Part shown: positions 1-7,211 of the stretch, one piece after another | How the letters are laid out: every line of letters begins with the position of its first letter | Position numbering within the stretch: position 1 is the stretch's first letter | From: Caldilineaceae bacterium | GTDB lineage: Bacteria > Chloroflexota > Anaerolineae > Caldilineales > Caldilineaceae | Direction of reading: 5' to 3' | NCBI GenBank assembly: GCA_015494005.1 | Contig: WGCB01000466.1 | Coordinates: forward strand, 1-15,469 | Length of the DNA stretch: 15,469 nucleotides | Program-made: the position numbers and the translations under genes | The notes under the pieces: model-generated | What the model was told of the DNA's origin: nothing | The model's database searches: none | Seen by the model: the letters and a program-made list of their open reading frames with translations, nothing else

Positions 1-70
1 CACTGGGACGGCAGCTCCTGGCCATCAAGGTGGCCCCGGGCGTGCAGGACCAGGAGCTGCCGTCCCAGTG
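1..70. repeat. Perfect 20-bp inverted repeat with a 30-base spacer, inside coding sequence
   Basis: Bases 1-20 are the exact reverse complement of bases 51-70. The arm begins at the very first base of the window, so it may extend further out. Both arms lie in the reading frame of the methyltransferase-family gene. A perfect 20-bp hairpin in coding sequence is unusual. It may be real, or it may be a fold-back artefact if this is a contig end. Confidence 0.85.
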
Positions 71-614
71 TGGGGTGGAGTTCGTGGGCCACCAAGGCGC
101 CTGCAAGGAGGCGGTCCTCTGGTTCGGCCAGGGCATGGATGGCGGCCCGCGGCGCTGGGCTTCCGTCCACACCGGGGAGGGCTGGCGGCGCATCCTGGGG
201 GACGGGGATGGAGAGCCGCCCCTGGGGGAGCTCTCCCCGAGCATGGTGCTCCACGAGCCCCATCCCGCGGTGATCCGGGCCGGCGCCTTCCGGGAGCTTT
301 GCCGTCGCCTGGAGGCCCACCTCTTCGACCCCCAGATCGCCTACCTGATCAGCCCGGTGGTCCGCCGGGATCCCCTGGTGCACTCCTTTCGCATCCAGGA
401 GGTCCATGCCTTCAGCCTGAAGCGGCTCAACCGGCGCATCCAGGCCTTGGGGCTGGGGCTCCTGGAGCTGAAGAAGCGGGGCTCGGCCCTGGAGCCGGAG
501 AGCCTGCGCTCTCGCCTGAAGCCTGTCCCCGGAGGGCAGCCTGGGGTGATCTTCTTCACCCGCCAAGGGGATCGGCGGCTGATGCTCATCGGGGAGCGGC
601 TGCCGACGGGGTAG
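3..614 (+). CDS. THUMP-like domain protein, C-terminal part of a class I SAM-dependent methyltransferase-family gene (5' partial)
   Basis: The frame is open from base 3, so the gene enters from outside the window. The first GTG at 30 lies inside the conserved stretch AIKVAPGV and is not a credible start. The visible part has AIKVAPGV..ELP, then VEFVGHQGACKEAVLWFG, then a mixed alpha/beta tail ending with PGVIFFTRQGDRRLMLIGERL. This order matches the C-terminal THUMP-like region of a bacterial family whose N-terminal half, missing here, is a SAM-dependent methyltransferase. The substrate is not known to me. The family call rests on remembered motif similarity; catalytic residues cannot be checked because that domain is off the window. 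The first 70 bases carry a perfect inverted repeat (separate entry), so the first few residues could be affected by an assembly fault. The stop TAG is followed 60 bases later by pncC on the same strand. Confidence 0.6.
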   Translation: MGRQLLAIKVAPGVQDQELPSQCGVEFVGHQGACKEAVLWFGQGMDGGPRRWASVHTGEGWRRILGDGDGEPPLGELSPSMVLHEPHPAVIRAGAFRELCRRLEAHLFDPQIAYLISPVVRRDPLVHSFRIQEVHAFSLKRLNRRIQALGLGLLELKKRGSALEPESLRSRLKPVPGGQPGVIFFTRQGDRRLMLIGERLPTG

Positions 615-674
615 ACCGCCTTCACCCGTTTCCACTCACCCACTGTCAACCAGCCATTTCCAAAGGAGCGAGCC

Positions 675-1211
675 ATGGATCTGGACGTGGACCCGAAGGA
701 ACTTTTCCAGCCCAAACAGGAGATCGAGCTGGTGCCCCTGTCCGCGGAGATGGGCCACGCCATGCGCCGGGCCGGCCTGACCTGCGCCCTGGCCGAGAGC
801 TGCACCGGCGGCCTGGTGGGGCATCTGATCACCGAGGTGCCGGGCAGCTCTTCCTACTTCTCTGGCTCCGCGGTGGTTTACAGCTACGCGGCCAAGGAGC
901 AGGTCCTGGGCGTGGACCACGAGACCCTCATGTCCGTGGGGGCGGTGAGCTACGAGGTCGCCCAGCAGATGGCCCAGGGCGCCCTCACCCTCTACGACGC
1001 GGACGTGGCCGTGGCTGTCACGGGCATCGCCGGGCCGGAGGGTGGCACGCCGGACAAGCCCGTGGGCACGGTCCATTTCCACCTGAGCGGGGTGGACGGG
1101 ACCGAGTGGCAGCGGCGGGTCGTCTGGTCCGCGGACCGGCGGGGGAACAAGCTTTTGAGCGCGGAGTTCGTGCTGCGGCTGCTCCTGGCCTATGCAGAGA
1201 AACAACGATAG
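675..1211 (+). CDS. pncC: Nicotinamide-nucleotide amidohydrolase PncC (CinA C-terminal domain protein)
   Basis: This enzyme deamidates nicotinamide mononucleotide to nicotinate mononucleotide plus ammonia, recycling the pyridine nucleotide released for example by NAD-dependent DNA ligase. It acts in the cytoplasm. The 178 residues cover one CinA-C domain. LAESCTGG at about 39-46 holds the family's catalytic serine (Ser42). It is followed by [20 protein letters not shown], the segment [14 protein letters not shown], and [21 protein letters not shown]. The CinA N-terminal molybdopterin-like domain is absent, so this is the stand-alone form. It is slightly longer than the usual 160-165 residues because of an acidic N-terminal extension of about 20 residues. 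The start at 675 is set by the ribosome site AAAGGAGCG at 662-670. A bulged hairpin (1211-1242, outer arms GCGCCA/TGGCGC) follows the stop without a T run, so read-through into the next small gene is likely. Confidence 0.93.
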   Translation: MDLDVDPKELFQPKQEIELVPLSAEMGHAMRRAGLTCALAESCTGGLVGHLITEVPGSSSYFSGSAVVYSYAAKEQVLGVDHETLMSVGAVSYEVAQQMAQGALTLYDADVAVAVTGIAGPEGGTPDKPVGTVHFHLSGVDGTEWQRRVVWSADRRGNKLLSAEFVLRLLLAYAEKQR

Positions 1212-1277
1212 CGCCAGCTGAAAGGTTCCAGCAGGGTGGCGCAAGCAAGGGAGACAAGCTCGTCAAGGAGGCGGAGC

Positions 1278-1544
1278 ATGGCAGTGGAAGTGGCAGTGAA
1301 CGAACCGGTGCAGGTGCTGGTGCGCCTCCTGCCGGGAGGGGAGCTGGCGCCCACGTCCTTCGTGTGGCGGGACAAAACCCGCTACGTGGCCGACGTGGGC
1401 CGGCGCTGGGAGGAGCGAGCGGAGGGCAAGGTCTTGCGCTGTTTCCTGGTGAAGGCCGTGGACGACATCGTCTACGAGCTGTGCTGGGATCCCAGCGCGG
1501 ATGAATGGCGGCTGCACCGGGCCTGGCTCCAGAACGTGGTCTGA
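1278..1544 (+). CDS. Small DUF6504-like protein of unknown function
   Basis: The product has 88 residues. I chose the ATG at 1278 because AAGGAGG lies directly upstream at 1265-1271; an in-frame ATG at 1236 would add 14 low-complexity residues and has no such site. The protein reads as a small beta-rich domain: NEPVQVLV, then SFVWRDKTRYVADVGRRWEE, then RCFLVKAVDDIVYELCWDP, ending WRLHRAWLQNVV. The pattern of a short strand, F.W....Y.V..V..RW, and a final W.L.R.W resembles the DUF6504 family as I remember it. No catalytic motif, signal peptide or membrane segment is visible. It is 66 bases downstream of pncC and probably shares its transcript. The function is unknown and the family name is tentative. 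Confidence 0.7.
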   Translation: MAVEVAVNEPVQVLVRLLPGGELAPTSFVWRDKTRYVADVGRRWEERAEGKVLRCFLVKAVDDIVYELCWDPSADEWRLHRAWLQNVV

Positions 1545-1570
1545 GGCGAAACGAGCCCGATATCCAATAG

Positions 1571-1613
1571 AAAAAACCCCTTGTCCCACCAGATGTCGTG
1601 GTGACAAAGGGTT
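1571..1613 (-). terminator. Rho-independent terminator of the tRNA-Arg gene
   Basis: Read on the - strand, an imperfect stem (arms 1575-1591 and 1599-1613, with a C/A mismatch and a small bulge) with a 7-base loop is followed by six U (complement of the A run 1571-1576). It begins 23 bases after the tRNA 3' end. On the + strand the hairpin has no T run after it, so it should mainly serve the tRNA and only weakly the opposing DUF6504-like gene. Confidence 0.8.
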
Positions 1614-1635
1614 CCTGGTACCGCGTGGGGTACGC

Positions 1636-1711
1636 TGGCGCCCCCTCCAGGAGTCGAACCTGGGACCAAAGGTTTAGGAAACCTCTGCTCTATCCTCTGA
1701 GCTAAGGGGGC
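1636..1711 (-). tRNA. tRNA-Arg (anticodon CCU)
   Basis: The reverse complement folds as a full 76-nt cloverleaf. It has a 7-bp acceptor stem (GCCCCCT with AGGGGGC), a D stem GCTC/GAGC, an anticodon stem GAGGT/ACCTT with loop TTCCTAA, a 5-base variable loop, and a T arm CCAGG-TTCGACT-CCTGG. The discriminator is G and CCA is encoded. The anticodon CCU reads the rare AGG arginine codon. The gene is convergent with the preceding gene and has a promoter and a terminator of its own. Confidence 0.97.
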
Positions 1712-1738
1712 GTACTGGCACACTGTTTTTCCGCTGGT

Positions 1739-1768
1739 AAAATAGCACAATGCCCTGCTTTCCGTCAA
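1739..1768 (-). promoter_or_regulatory. Sigma-70-like promoter for tRNA-Arg
   Basis: On the - strand, TTGACG (-35, complement of 1763-1768) is separated by 18 bases from TATTTT (-10, complement of 1739-1744). Transcription would start near 1731, giving a 5' leader of about 20 nt before the mature tRNA end at 1711. The -35 matches the consensus at 5 of 6 bases and the -10 at 4 of 6. Position and strand fit the tRNA. Confidence 0.55.
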
Positions 1769-1815
1769 AGAAAAAGGCCGGACAGAAGGCAGGGCCTCCT
1801 CGTTTCGTCCCCTGT

Positions 1816-1844
1816 TTGCCTCTGCCCAGGGCCTACAGTATAAT
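1816..1844 (+). promoter_or_regulatory. Sigma-70-like promoter for the BMP transporter operon
   Basis: TTGCCT (1816-1821), a 17-base spacer and a perfect TATAAT (1839-1844) point toward the nucleoside-type transporter genes. Predicted start of transcription is near 1851, leaving a leader of about 215 nt before the first start codon. The exact -10 in such GC-rich DNA makes this call better than chance, but the -35 matches at only 4 of 6 bases. Confidence 0.6.
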
Positions 1845-1850
1845 TGTCCC

Positions 1851-2065
1851 ACCGCTCAGAATCGATTCCCCTGGACCGCCCCCGCCGAGGAGGGTCGGTT
1901 CTGGTGCAAGGAGCAGGGGCTGTCATCGTCAGTTCCCCCGACATTTGACATCACCGGCTCGTTGCGTGTAGTAGTAGTGACGTGCATGGAGAGAGGCGTC
2001 ATTGCCCCTCCTGTTCCAGCGTTTCCACATCTTCCCCACCCATATCGCCCAAAGGAGTCAAGTCT
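1851..2065 (+). other. Long structured 5' leader of the BMP transporter operon, no recognised riboswitch
   Basis: This stretch has no gene I believe in. Two hairpins are visible: 1873-1882 with 1892-1901 (10 positions, one mismatch) and 1916-1922 with 1930-1938 (CTG/CAG on top of GGGG/CCCC with a two-base bulge). A short run of TAG triplets follows at about 1970-1978. I compared it by eye with purine, preQ1 and cobalamin riboswitch cores and saw none of their conserved elements. An in-frame GTG at 1982 would extend the next protein, but it would bury the lipoprotein signal peptide. Confidence 0.4.
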
Positions 2066-3172
2066 ATGTTCAAGCGAGGTTTCTTGGTCACCTTCACGCT
2101 GACCCTGCTCTTCGCCCTGTTGGTCAGCGCCTGTGCCGCGCCGGCCGCACCCCCTGCTGCCCCTGCCCAGGAATCCGGCGCCGGTGAAGCCGCCCAGCCC
2201 GCCGCGGAAGAGGCGGCGGCCACAGACTTCAAGGTAGGCCTGGTCACGGACGTGGGCCGGATCAACGACCGCAGCTTCAACCAGTCTGCCTGGGAGGGCG
2301 TCCAGCAGGCCGCGGAGACCCTGGGCCTGCCCGAGGAGAACGTCAAGTTCATCGAGACCCAGGACTCCAAGGACTACGCGGACAACATCCAGCAGTTCGT
2401 GGAGGCTGGCTTCAACGTCATCGTCACCGTGGGCTTCGCTCTGGGCGCTGCCACCCGCACCGCCGCCACCGAGAACCCGGACGTCTTCTTCATCGGCGTG
2501 GACCAGTTCCAGGTGCCGGGCGAGGAGATCCCCAACCTGGTGGGCCTCATCTTCGAGGAGGACAAGGCGGGCTTCCTGGCTGGCGCGCTGGCCGGTCACC
2601 TGACCAAGACCGGCACCATCGCTGCGGTGCTGGGGACGGACCTGGTGCCTCCGGTGGTGGCTTTCAAGGAGGGGTACGAGGCTGGCGCCCGCTACGTGAA
2701 GCCGGACATCACCATCATCTCCACCTACCATCCGGGTGAGATCTCCCAGGCCTTCGTGGACCCCGAGTGGGGCGCGGCCACGGCCAAGCAGGCCATGGAC
2801 CAGGGCGCGGATGTGATCTTCGGCGCCGGCGGCATCACCGGCAACGGCGCCCTGCAGGAAGTGGCGGCCGCGGCTGAGGCGGGCAAGGAGGTCTACTGCA
2901 TCGGCGTGGACACGGACCAGTGGTACACGGTCCCCGCGGCCCGGCCCTGCCTGGTCTCCAGCGCCATGAAGCTCATCACCCCCAGCGTGGCCGACCTGAT
3001 CCAGCTGGCCCACGATGGCAACTGGCCCGGCGGCGGCAACTACGTGGGTCCGGTGGCCCTGGCCCCCTTCCACGACTTCGAGGACAAGATTCCCCAGGAA
3101 GTTAAGGACGATCTGGCCCGCATCCGCGAGGGCTTGGACGACGGCAGCATCAGCACCGGATACGGCCAGTAG
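2066..3172 (+). CDS. BMP-family ABC transporter substrate-binding lipoprotein (nucleoside-type)
   Basis: This is the extracytoplasmic binding protein of the importer encoded by the next three genes. Start 2066 is preceded by AAAGGAG at 2051-2057 and opens a textbook lipoprotein signal: MFKR, a hydrophobic run, then lipobox LVSA-C with the lipidated cysteine at residue 23. An Ala/Pro/Gln/Glu linker to about residue 53 tethers the domain. The mature part begins FKVGLVTDVGRINDRSFNQSAW, the hallmark opening of the BMP (Bmp/PnrA/Med, PF02608) fold. GFALGAATRTAATENPDVFFIGVD, FGAGGITGNGALQEV and CIGVDTDQW follow, as in that family. Characterised relatives bind purine nucleosides; here the ligand is inferred only. 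It has 368 residues, normal for the family with its linker. It has its own promoter and leader and is followed by a strong hairpin. Confidence 0.93.
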   Translation: MFKRGFLVTFTLTLLFALLVSACAAPAAPPAAPAQESGAGEAAQPAAEEAAATDFKVGLVTDVGRINDRSFNQSAWEGVQQAAETLGLPEENVKFIETQDSKDYADNIQQFVEAGFNVIVTVGFALGAATRTAATENPDVFFIGVDQFQVPGEEIPNLVGLIFEEDKAGFLAGALAGHLTKTGTIAAVLGTDLVPPVVAFKEGYEAGARYVKPDITIISTYHPGEISQAFVDPEWGAATAKQAMDQGADVIFGAGGITGNGALQEVAAAAEAGKEVYCIGVDTDQWYTVPAARPCLVSSAMKLITPSVADLIQLAHDGNWPGGGNYVGPVALAPFHDFEDKIPQEVKDDLARIREGLDDGSISTGYGQ

Positions 3173-3194
3173 CCGCACCGGCTTACGGAACCAC

Positions 3195-3233
3195 ACGAAC
3201 GGGAGGCCTGGAGACCCAAGGCCTCCCGTTCGT
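3195..3233 (+). terminator. Intercistronic hairpin after the binding-protein gene (attenuator or mRNA-stabilising stem)
   Basis: A perfect 15-bp stem (3195-3209 with 3219-3233) encloses a 9-base loop, 22 bases after the stop codon. The downstream tract is pyrimidine-rich (CCCTCCCCTCTTCC) but has no clean U run, so termination would be partial at best. The position between the binding-protein gene and the first permease fits an element that lets more binding protein than permease be made. Confidence 0.65.
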
Positions 3234-3306
3234 CCCTCCCCTCTTCCGTCTTCCGCCCACGGTCTTCCTTTTCACCTTCGGTTGCACCCCATAGACAGGA
3301 GCGTGC

Positions 3307-4437
3307 ATGAACGGAGACGCTTCTCCCATCGTTCGCCTCATGCGAGCGCTGCTCATCCCAGTTTTGGCCCTGATCATGGCCTTGCTTTTGGGGGCTGTCA
3401 TCATGTTGGTCTTCGGTGACGACCCCGTCAAGGCCTATCGAGGGCTCCTCTACGGCGCTTTCGGCTCCGGTCGGGGCTGGGCCACCACCGTGCGCAAGAT
3501 GGCCCCCTTCATCCTCACGGGGCTCTCGGTGGCCACGGCCTTCAAAGCCGGGCTTTTCAACATCGGCGCGGCCGGGCAGTTCCTCATGGGCACCATTTTC
3601 TCCGTCTTTGTCGGCATCAATTTCCAGGGATTGCCTGTCTTCATCCATCTGCCCCTGGCCCTCCTGGCCGGGCTCCTGGGCGGCATGCTCTGGGGAGCCA
3701 TCCCGGGCCTGCTGAAGGTCACCACCGGCGCCCACGAGGTCATCACCACCATCATGCTCAACTACGTGGCCAGCCTCTTCGCCGGGTGGACGGTCTACGC
3801 GGGGGGCTCCCAGGGCCAGACTCCCGGCCCCCTCTGGGATCCCACGGCTGGCCCCATCTCCGAGACGCCGGACGTGCTGCCCAGCGCCCAGCTCCCCTGG
3901 ATCTTCGGCCCGCCCTATCGGGTCCACTGGGGGATCGTCCTGGTCCTGGCCGTGGTGGTGCTCATCTGGTGGCTCCTCTACCGCACCACCATCGGCTTCG
4001 AGATCCGCACCGTGGGCCAGAACCTGAAGGCCTCCAAGTACGCGGGCATCCGGGTGAACTGGACCATCGTTCTCACCATGATCCTGGCTGGGGGGCTGGC
4101 TGGCCTGGCCGGGGGCATCGAGACCCTGGGGGTGAACCACAAGTTCGCGCCGGAGTTCAGCGGCTCTGTGGGCTTTGACGGCATCACCATCGCCCTCCTG
4201 GGCCAGACCCATCCCTTCGGCGTGGTGCTGGCTGCCCTCCTCTTCGGCGCCCTGGACGCCGGCGGGGCCAAGATGCAGTTCGACTCCGGCGTGGCCGCGG
4301 ACATCATCCAGGTGATCCAGGCCCTGATCCTGGCCTTCGTGGCGGCCCCGGCCATTGTGCGCAGCATCTTCCGCCTGAAGCGCACACCGGAGCAGGTGAA
4401 GCCCACGGTGAGCACCAGCTGGAGCGGCCCCGGCTAA
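3307..4437 (+). CDS. BMP-type ABC transporter permease, first subunit (NupP-like)
   Basis: The 376-residue integral membrane subunit of the nucleoside-type importer belongs to the branched-chain/ribose permease superfamily (BPD_transp_2). The start at 3307 has AGGAG at 3297-3301. Hydrophobic segments are visible from about residues 13-35, 60-80, 85-100, 110-135, 145-165, 205-225, 250-270, 290-320 and 330-350. FKAGLFNIGAAGQFLMG (about 79-95) is the family's conserved FNIG..GQ motif. EVITTIMLNYVASLFAGW and the cytoplasmic loop TVGQNLKASKYAGIRV, which contacts the ATPase in this fold, follow. The permease of this type is longer than the second one and carries a periplasmic insert (about 163-200), as is usual. 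It is separated from the binding-protein gene by 134 bases with the hairpin, and from the next permease by a repeat-bearing gap. Confidence 0.92.
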   Translation: MNGDASPIVRLMRALLIPVLALIMALLLGAVIMLVFGDDPVKAYRGLLYGAFGSGRGWATTVRKMAPFILTGLSVATAFKAGLFNIGAAGQFLMGTIFSVFVGINFQGLPVFIHLPLALLAGLLGGMLWGAIPGLLKVTTGAHEVITTIMLNYVASLFAGWTVYAGGSQGQTPGPLWDPTAGPISETPDVLPSAQLPWIFGPPYRVHWGIVLVLAVVVLIWWLLYRTTIGFEIRTVGQNLKASKYAGIRVNWTIVLTMILAGGLAGLAGGIETLGVNHKFAPEFSGSVGFDGITIALLGQTHPFGVVLAALLFGALDAGGAKMQFDSGVAADIIQVIQALILAFVAAPAIVRSIFRLKRTPEQVKPTVSTSWSGPG

Positions 4438-4452
4438 GCCTGTCGGGAAAAC

Positions 4453-4497
4453 GGGGGCACCGATTGCACCGGTTGCACGGATCGCAGGGATTGGGCA
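4453..4497 (+). repeat. Degenerate 9-base tandem repeat, five units
   Basis: Five consecutive 9-mers (starting 4453, 4462, 4471, 4480 and 4489) follow the pattern GATTGCACG. The second and third units are GATTGCACC and GGTTGCACG. It fills the middle of the 88-base gap between the two permease genes. It is non-coding and ends just before AAAGGA at 4501, the only candidate ribosome site for the next gene. Confidence 0.65.
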
Positions 4498-4525
4498 GGG
4501 AAAGGAATCAACTCGGGAATCATCC

Positions 4526-5575
4526 ATGAGCCGAAAACGTGTCTGGAAAACCTCATCCATTGTCTCCATGGTGCTGGCCGTCGGGCTGGTGGTCATGGCC
4601 ATCCTGGTGAACACCACCTCCCTGAGCCAGCAGACCTGGCTGCGGGTGCTCTTCGGCGTCAGCGCCTTGAACTTTGCCCTGCGGGCCACGGTTCCCCTGG
4701 TCCTGGGGGCGTTGAGCGGCATCCTCTGCGAGCGCTCGGGCATCATCAACATCGGCATCGAGGGGATGATGCTGGCCGGAGCCTTCGCCGGCTTCGTGGT
4801 GAAGGTGGCCACCAATAGCTGGCCCCTGGGCATGAGCCTGATGGCCGGGGTGTTGGCCGCCGTGCTCATCGGCGGGGTCATGGGGCTGCTCCACGCCACC
4901 CTCTCCATCCGCTACCGCATGGACCAGATCATCTCTGGCACCATCATCATCATCCTGGCCGCGGGCTTCACCGCCTACCTCTTCGACCGGGACGCGGTGG
5001 CCGAGGGCAAGTTCGTGGCCATGCCCATCCCCGGTCTCTCGAAGATCCCGGTGCTGGGGGAAGTGCTCTTCAACAACCCGCCCCTCACCTACCTGGCCCT
5101 GATCCTGGTGGTGGTCCTGCACGTGGCCCTCTTCCACACCCGCTGGGGGCTGCGCACCCGGGCCTGCGGCGAGCATCCCCGGGCTGCGGACACGGTGGGG
5201 ATCAACGTGAACCGCTACCGCTACATGAACACCACCCTGGGGGGCATGATGGCTGGCCTGGCTGGCGGCTTCCTGGTGCTGGAGGCGGTGGGGCAGTTCC
5301 AGGAGGGGATGACCGCGGGTCGAGGCTTCATCTCCTTGGCCGCCATGATCTTCGGCAACTGGATGCCCTTCGGCGCGCTGGGCGCGTCGGCCCTCTTCGG
5401 CTACACCCAGGCCCTGCAGAACGAGCTGCTCCTGGCCGGGGTGGTCAACGTGCCCCGGCACTTCATCAGCATGCTCCCCTACGTGGTGACCATCGTCGCG
5501 GTCTCCGGCTTTGTGGGCCGGGTGCGCCCGCCCGCGGCGGAAGGCAAGGTCTACGAGACGGAGAGCAGCGCCTAG
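4526..5575 (+). CDS. BMP-type ABC transporter permease, second subunit (NupQ-like)
   Basis: The 349-residue second membrane subunit pairs with the preceding permease to form the channel. It shows the conserved CERSGIINIGIEGMMLAGAFAGF motif region at about 68-92, which marks this subfamily. Multiple hydrophobic helices follow (about 12-30, 50-70, 75-95, 105-125, 140-155, 185-205, 240-258, 270-300 and 305-325). The loop ACGEHPRAADTVGINVNRYRY is the ATPase-coupling region. The start ATG at 4526 has only a distant AAAGGA 19 bases upstream and no close strong site, so initiation may be weak or coupled to upstream translation. The stop TAG at 5573 is followed 61 bases later by the ATPase gene. Confidence 0.92.
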   Translation: MSRKRVWKTSSIVSMVLAVGLVVMAILVNTTSLSQQTWLRVLFGVSALNFALRATVPLVLGALSGILCERSGIINIGIEGMMLAGAFAGFVVKVATNSWPLGMSLMAGVLAAVLIGGVMGLLHATLSIRYRMDQIISGTIIIILAAGFTAYLFDRDAVAEGKFVAMPIPGLSKIPVLGEVLFNNPPLTYLALILVVVLHVALFHTRWGLRTRACGEHPRAADTVGINVNRYRYMNTTLGGMMAGLAGGFLVLEAVGQFQEGMTAGRGFISLAAMIFGNWMPFGALGASALFGYTQALQNELLLAGVVNVPRHFISMLPYVVTIVAVSGFVGRVRPPAAEGKVYETESSA

Positions 5576-5591
5576 CCCCCGCAGAGACGAT

Positions 5592-5625
5592 TTCGAGATC
5601 CCAGCCTATTCGAGATCCCAGCCCA
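5592..5625 (+). repeat. 17-base tandem duplication upstream of the ATPase start
   Basis: Bases 5592-5608 and 5609-5625 are direct copies that differ at one position (TTCGAGATCCCAGCCTA then ...CCCA). The second copy runs straight into AGGAGAAGG, the ribosome site for the GTG start at 5637. The duplication therefore changes the leader of the ATPase cistron but no protein. Confidence 0.8.
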
Positions 5626-5636
5626 GGAGAAGGAAC

Positions 5637-7181
5637 GTGGCCGACCAACCGATCCCCGCCCTGGAAGTCCGGAACATCACCAAGCGCTTCCCCGGCGTCA
5701 TCGCCAACCAGGACGTGAACCTGAAGCTCTACCCTGGCGAGATCCTGGGGCTGCTGGGGGAGAACGGCGCGGGCAAGACCACCCTCATGAACATCATCTA
5801 CGGCCTCTACCACCCCACGGAAGGGGAGATCCTGGTCCGGGGCCAGCCGGTGGTCATGCACTCCCCCAAGGACGCCATCGCCCTGGGCATCGGCATGGTC
5901 CACCAGCACTTCCAGCTGGTGCCGGTGATGACCGTGGCCGAGAACGTCATGCTGGGCAGCGAGGCGGTGCGCAACGGCTTCCTGGACGTGGGCGCGGTGG
6001 CCCAGCGCATCCACGAGCTCTCCAGCCGCTACAACCTGGACGTGGACCCCTACGCCCTGGTGGAGGATCTACCCGTGGGCGTGCGCCAGCGGGTGGAGAT
6101 CGTGAAGACCCTCTACCGCCAGGCGGAGATCCTCATCCTGGACGAGCCCACCGCGGTCCTCACCCCCCAGGAGATCCAGGGGCTCTTCCAGATCATGAAC
6201 CTGCTCAAAGAGCAGGGCAAGTCCATCATCTTCATCACCCACAAGCTCAAGGAGGTGCTCCAGGTGGCGGACCGCATCGCGGTGCTGCGCCAGGGCAAAG
6301 TGGTGGGGGAGGCGGATCCCAGGACGGCCACCCAGGCCAGCCTGGCCGCCATGATGGTGGGCCGAGAGGTGATCCTCACCGTGGACAAGAAACCGGCCCA
6401 GCCCGGCCCGGTGATCCTGGAGATCCAGGGGCTCACCGCCCGCAACGACCTGGGCGAACCGGCCCTGCGCGAGGTCTCCCTGACCGTGCGGGCCGGGGAG
6501 ATCCTGGGGGTGGCGGGGGTCCAGGGCAACGGGCAGACAGAGCTGGTGGAGGTGCTCACCGGCCTGCGCCCGGCCCTGGGAGGGCGGATCACCGTCCAGG
6601 GCAAGGACATGACCAACGCCTCCCCCCGGCAGGTCACCGAGGAGGGGCCCAGCTGCCACGTGCCCGAGGACCGGCACGCCTACGGCATGGTGGGTTCCTA
6701 CAGCGTGGCCCACAACCTGGTGCTGAACACCTACTACCGCCCGCCCTTCGCCCAGGGCATCACCGTGAACGAGCCGGCCATCGTGGAGCATGCCTCCCGC
6801 CTGGTGAAGGAGTACGACGTCCGCACCCCCAGCGTCCTGACCCCGGCCAGCAGCCTCTCGGGCGGCAACCAGCAGAAGATGGTGGTGGCCCGGGAGTTCA
6901 GCCGCCCGGTGAAGCTCCTCATCGCCGCCCAGCCCACCCGAGGCATCGACGTGGGCTCCATCGAGTTCATCCACAACCAGATCGTGGCCAAACGGGACGA
7001 GGACGTGGCCGTGCTCCTGGTGAGCTACGAGCTGGACGAGATCATGGCCCTGTCCGACCGCATCGCGGTGATGTACAAGGGGCAGATCATCGACGTGCTG
7101 CCCCGGGAGGAGGCCACCCGGGAGAAGTTGGGCCTGCTCATGGCCGGCGTGCACCCGGACGAGGCCGCCTCGTCCGCCTGA
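5637..7181 (+). CDS. BMP-type ABC transporter ATP-binding protein with two fused nucleotide-binding domains (NupO-like)
   Basis: This ATPase powers the two permeases. Both nucleotide-binding domains are in one chain of 514 residues, the usual size. I chose GTG 5637 because AGGAGAAGG (5625-5633) precedes it and translation then begins MADQPIPALEVRNITKRFPG; the frame is open back to 5511 but that part is not family-like. Domain 1 has Walker A GENGAGKTT (41-49), HQHFQLVPVMTVAENV, the variant signature LPVGVRQRVEI and Walker B ILILDEPTAVLTPQE, then FITHKLKEV. Domain 2 has the degenerate P-loop GVQGNGQTEL, signature LSGGNQQKMVVAREF and LLIAAQPTRGIDVGS in place of a normal Walker B. The second site therefore lacks the P-loop lysine and the catalytic Asp-Glu pair (A-A-Q-P here). 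This is the normal asymmetry of the sugar/nucleoside subgroup, so ATP is probably hydrolysed mainly at one site. Confidence 0.94.
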   Translation: MADQPIPALEVRNITKRFPGVIANQDVNLKLYPGEILGLLGENGAGKTTLMNIIYGLYHPTEGEILVRGQPVVMHSPKDAIALGIGMVHQHFQLVPVMTVAENVMLGSEAVRNGFLDVGAVAQRIHELSSRYNLDVDPYALVEDLPVGVRQRVEIVKTLYRQAEILILDEPTAVLTPQEIQGLFQIMNLLKEQGKSIIFITHKLKEVLQVADRIAVLRQGKVVGEADPRTATQASLAAMMVGREVILTVDKKPAQPGPVILEIQGLTARNDLGEPALREVSLTVRAGEILGVAGVQGNGQTELVEVLTGLRPALGGRITVQGKDMTNASPRQVTEEGPSCHVPEDRHAYGMVGSYSVAHNLVLNTYYRPPFAQGITVNEPAIVEHASRLVKEYDVRTPSVLTPASSLSGGNQQKMVVAREFSRPVKLLIAAQPTRGIDVGSIEFIHNQIVAKRDEDVAVLLVSYELDEIMALSDRIAVMYKGQIIDVLPREEATREKLGLLMAGVHPDEAASSA

Positions 7182-7211
7182 GCTGGCCAGAGGCAGGGAG
7201 GGGCACAGGGC

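Noticed and set aside
1249..1258. GGGAGACAAG-like string before the DUF6504-like gene, similar to the octamer array
   Set aside because: A single copy with no 8-base periodicity; likely chance in purine-rich ribosome-site DNA.
68..1504. 478-codon + strand frame overlapping the methyltransferase-family gene, pncC and the DUF6504-like gene
   Set aside because: Gly/Pro/Arg-rich out-of-frame translation spanning three recognised genes.
1982..2065. N-terminal extension of the BMP lipoprotein from GTG 1982
   Set aside because: It would place 28 residues before a perfect lipoprotein signal peptide, and it has no ribosome site as good as AAAGGAG before 2066.
3040..4908. 622-codon - strand open frame opposite the BMP permeases
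   Set aside because: It crosses the ends of three supported genes and two intergenic gaps and has no family-like sequence.
5511..5636. Upstream extension of the double-domain ATPase
   Set aside because: It overlaps the end of the permease gene and covers the 17-base duplication with Arg-rich non-family sequence; GTG 5637 has a good ribosome site.
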